A stretch of 64,000 nucleotides of DNA from Neonectria sp. B-13 (Eukaryota > Ascomycota > Sordariomycetes > Hypocreales > Nectriaceae). Made by a program: the position numbers and the translations under genes. The stretch covers positions 496,001-560,000 of the forward strand of contig NOKP01000017.1 in the NCBI GenBank assembly GCA_002682825.1, given 5' to 3'. The notes under the pieces are model-generated. The model had not been told where the DNA came from, searched no databases, and saw only the letters and a list, made by a program, of their open reading frames with translations. Below, in pieces: positions 62,831-64,000 of the stretch (positions are counted from its first letter, which is position 1; each line of letters starts with the position of its first letter).

Positions 62831-63498
62831 ATGGAGCCCGCAAACTTGGAATTTGCTGGTGGGCATGCCTTGCTCCCACTACGAGAGACATGTCTTGGCT
62901 AACCCAAGTTTTGTTAACCCAACTACAGACTATTTGGCGCTGTCGAACCTGGCTTGCGACTACTTCCATAGTCTAGACACCAAGGTCAGCTCCTTGCCAT
63001 GTTGTTTATCATCTTGTTCTTGCTGGCAAAGGGTCCCTGAAACATGGATTTCAATTAATAGTCTGCTTACTCTGGCCATAGGACTGGGAATTACTGAGAG
63101 CACTCGTGGCACCGACTCTGCGGGCAAGTCCAACATTCCAAAGCCTCGAACAACGGGCCGATGCTAACTCATGTCCTTTCTAGACTGACTACACTGATCT
63201 GGGAGGACCAATTGACGAGGCCGTGTCAGCAGATGACTTTGTTGCCAAAGCCAGCAACGTCATGTTCGGCGACCCCTTACTGCGGACTCACCATCTCATT
63301 GGGGCGTCCAAGTGGTTGGTTGATGAGAACCTAAACGTCACAGGTCGGCACCAGGTGCGGTCCGAACGGAGAATTCTGGCCAGCGAACAATCCAAGGAAG
63401 TTGCCAATGAGTCTCATCGATGGGTTGTCGTCACGGTTAGCTATGCCAAGGTGGATGGAACATGGAAATTGTCTGGCATTGCGCCGAAGAGTCTGTAG
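62831..63498 (+). CDS. Scytalone-dehydratase-like (NTF2/SnoaL fold) protein, 4 exons, 146 residues
   Basis: Proposed exons: 62831-62858, 62929-62984, 63082-63123, 63184-63498. Introns are 70, 97 and 60 bp; the third has a GC donor (GCAAGT) with branch CTAAC and acceptor CTAG. The start ATG has good context (ttcaaaatgg). The spliced product follows scytalone dehydratase from end to end: DYLALSNLACDYF, LDTKDWELLRALVAPTLR, DYTDL, GDPLLRTHHLIG, KVDGTWKLSGI. By alignment from memory with the Magnaporthe enzyme, Asp31, Tyr50 and His85 have counterparts (Asp26, Tyr45, His79). Tyr30, His110, Ser129 and Asn131 do not (Leu25, Arg104, and two Val). The ~25-residue C-terminal lid is absent. So it is probably a relative acting on another substrate, or a non-enzymatic member, rather than a melanin-pathway enzyme. 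Divergent from an MFS transporter. Confidence 0.85.
63124..63183 (+). other. GC-AG intron of the dehydratase-like gene
   Basis: Donor cgg|gcaagt, branch site gctaac at about 63163, acceptor ctttctag. Using this non-GT donor is needed to join APTLR to TDYTDL as in the family, and no GT donor nearby gives the same join. Confidence 0.75.
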
Positions 63499-64000
63499 AC
63501 TGTAGACTGTGGAGCGTGGAACCGGCTGGTTGGCATTTTCTTGCCATTCATTTTTAGAATTCAGTTGATCATAATGAAGTCCGCTTCTGAGATATTTCTG
63601 GATATGCTGCTCCCCTGTCTGTTCTGCGAAGTAGCTAAACGAGATAGTGACATTCTACTGCGTAGGACGCACAACGGGAGAACCACTGCACCAGGTGCTT
63701 GACTAATAAGAAGTCTCCGCTAACCAAGCTGCAATTTCCCCCACCAGACCCGCGAATGACGATCTCTGATGCAAGCCACCGGGTAACGCGTCACGTACTG
63801 GGTTGAACAAGTAGAACGCCTCTGACAAGGTTGACGAGACCCCGTCGTCGCGAAAGGCCGCTTAGTCATTCTGTCAACCTCCGAGTCTAACCTGGTTCCA
63901 CACGAAGCTATACTGGAAACGAGGTAGTACGGTATTTATGTGAAAACCAGCTCGAAGTTTAATTCTAGTGGAGCCAACCAAATGGATTTCGCCTAGAAAC
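63499..64000. other. 3' flank, no gene recognised
   Basis: Normal composition, no long frame, and no repeat shared with the rest of the window. Confidence 0.5.

Noticed and set aside
62060..62976. Several 60-90-codon frames on both strands between and within the transporter and dehydratase genes
   Set aside because: They are explained as shadows of exons and introns in the spliced gene models.

Overview
The window comes from a filamentous ascomycete (Pezizomycotina, probably a Sordariomycete; species not determinable). Evidence: short introns with CTAAC/CTGAC branch sites; long AT-rich tracts where CA/TG dinucleotides have largely become TA, the signature of repeat-induced point mutation (RIP); and relics of typically fungal mobile or subtelomeric families (OrsD-RecQ helicases, a DUF3435 tyrosine recombinase).

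The layout is dominated by one structure. Bases 1-29215 and 29515-58729 are reverse complements of each other (coordinate x pairs with 58730-x), and every place I compared is identical, including RIP-mutated DNA. Between them are 100 Ns (29216-29315) and 199 bases present only on the right side. The left arm starts at base 1, so its outer end may be cut by the window. This is either a recent inverted duplication or a scaffolding artefact in which one contig was placed twice, in opposite orientations.

Each arm holds, from the outside in: AT-rich DNA; a normal-composition island with one intact intronless gene for a 333-residue membrane-associated protein of unknown function; a 772-bp repeat (two copies) with telomere-like bases near its start; copies of a non-autonomous non-LTR-type retroelement; an unidentified coding relic; a RIP-destroyed OrsD-RecQ helicase split by four retroelement insertions; a second, uninterrupted OrsD-RecQ relic; a degenerate tandem array fading into extremely AT-rich DNA; and a RIP-destroyed DUF3435 (Starship-captain-family) recombinase. 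Both helicase relics stop at the same kind of 130-bp junction module. The helicase content suggests a subtelomeric origin.

Beyond the right arm (58730-64000) composition becomes normal. There is the 3' end of a truncated gene at the RIP border, a small unmutated relic of the retroelement, and a divergent gene pair: a three-exon MFS transporter (minus strand) and a four-exon scytalone-dehydratase-like protein (plus strand) sharing a 721-bp intergenic region. The pair may act together in export and turnover of a small molecule, but that is inference. No tRNA, rRNA or CRISPR was seen.
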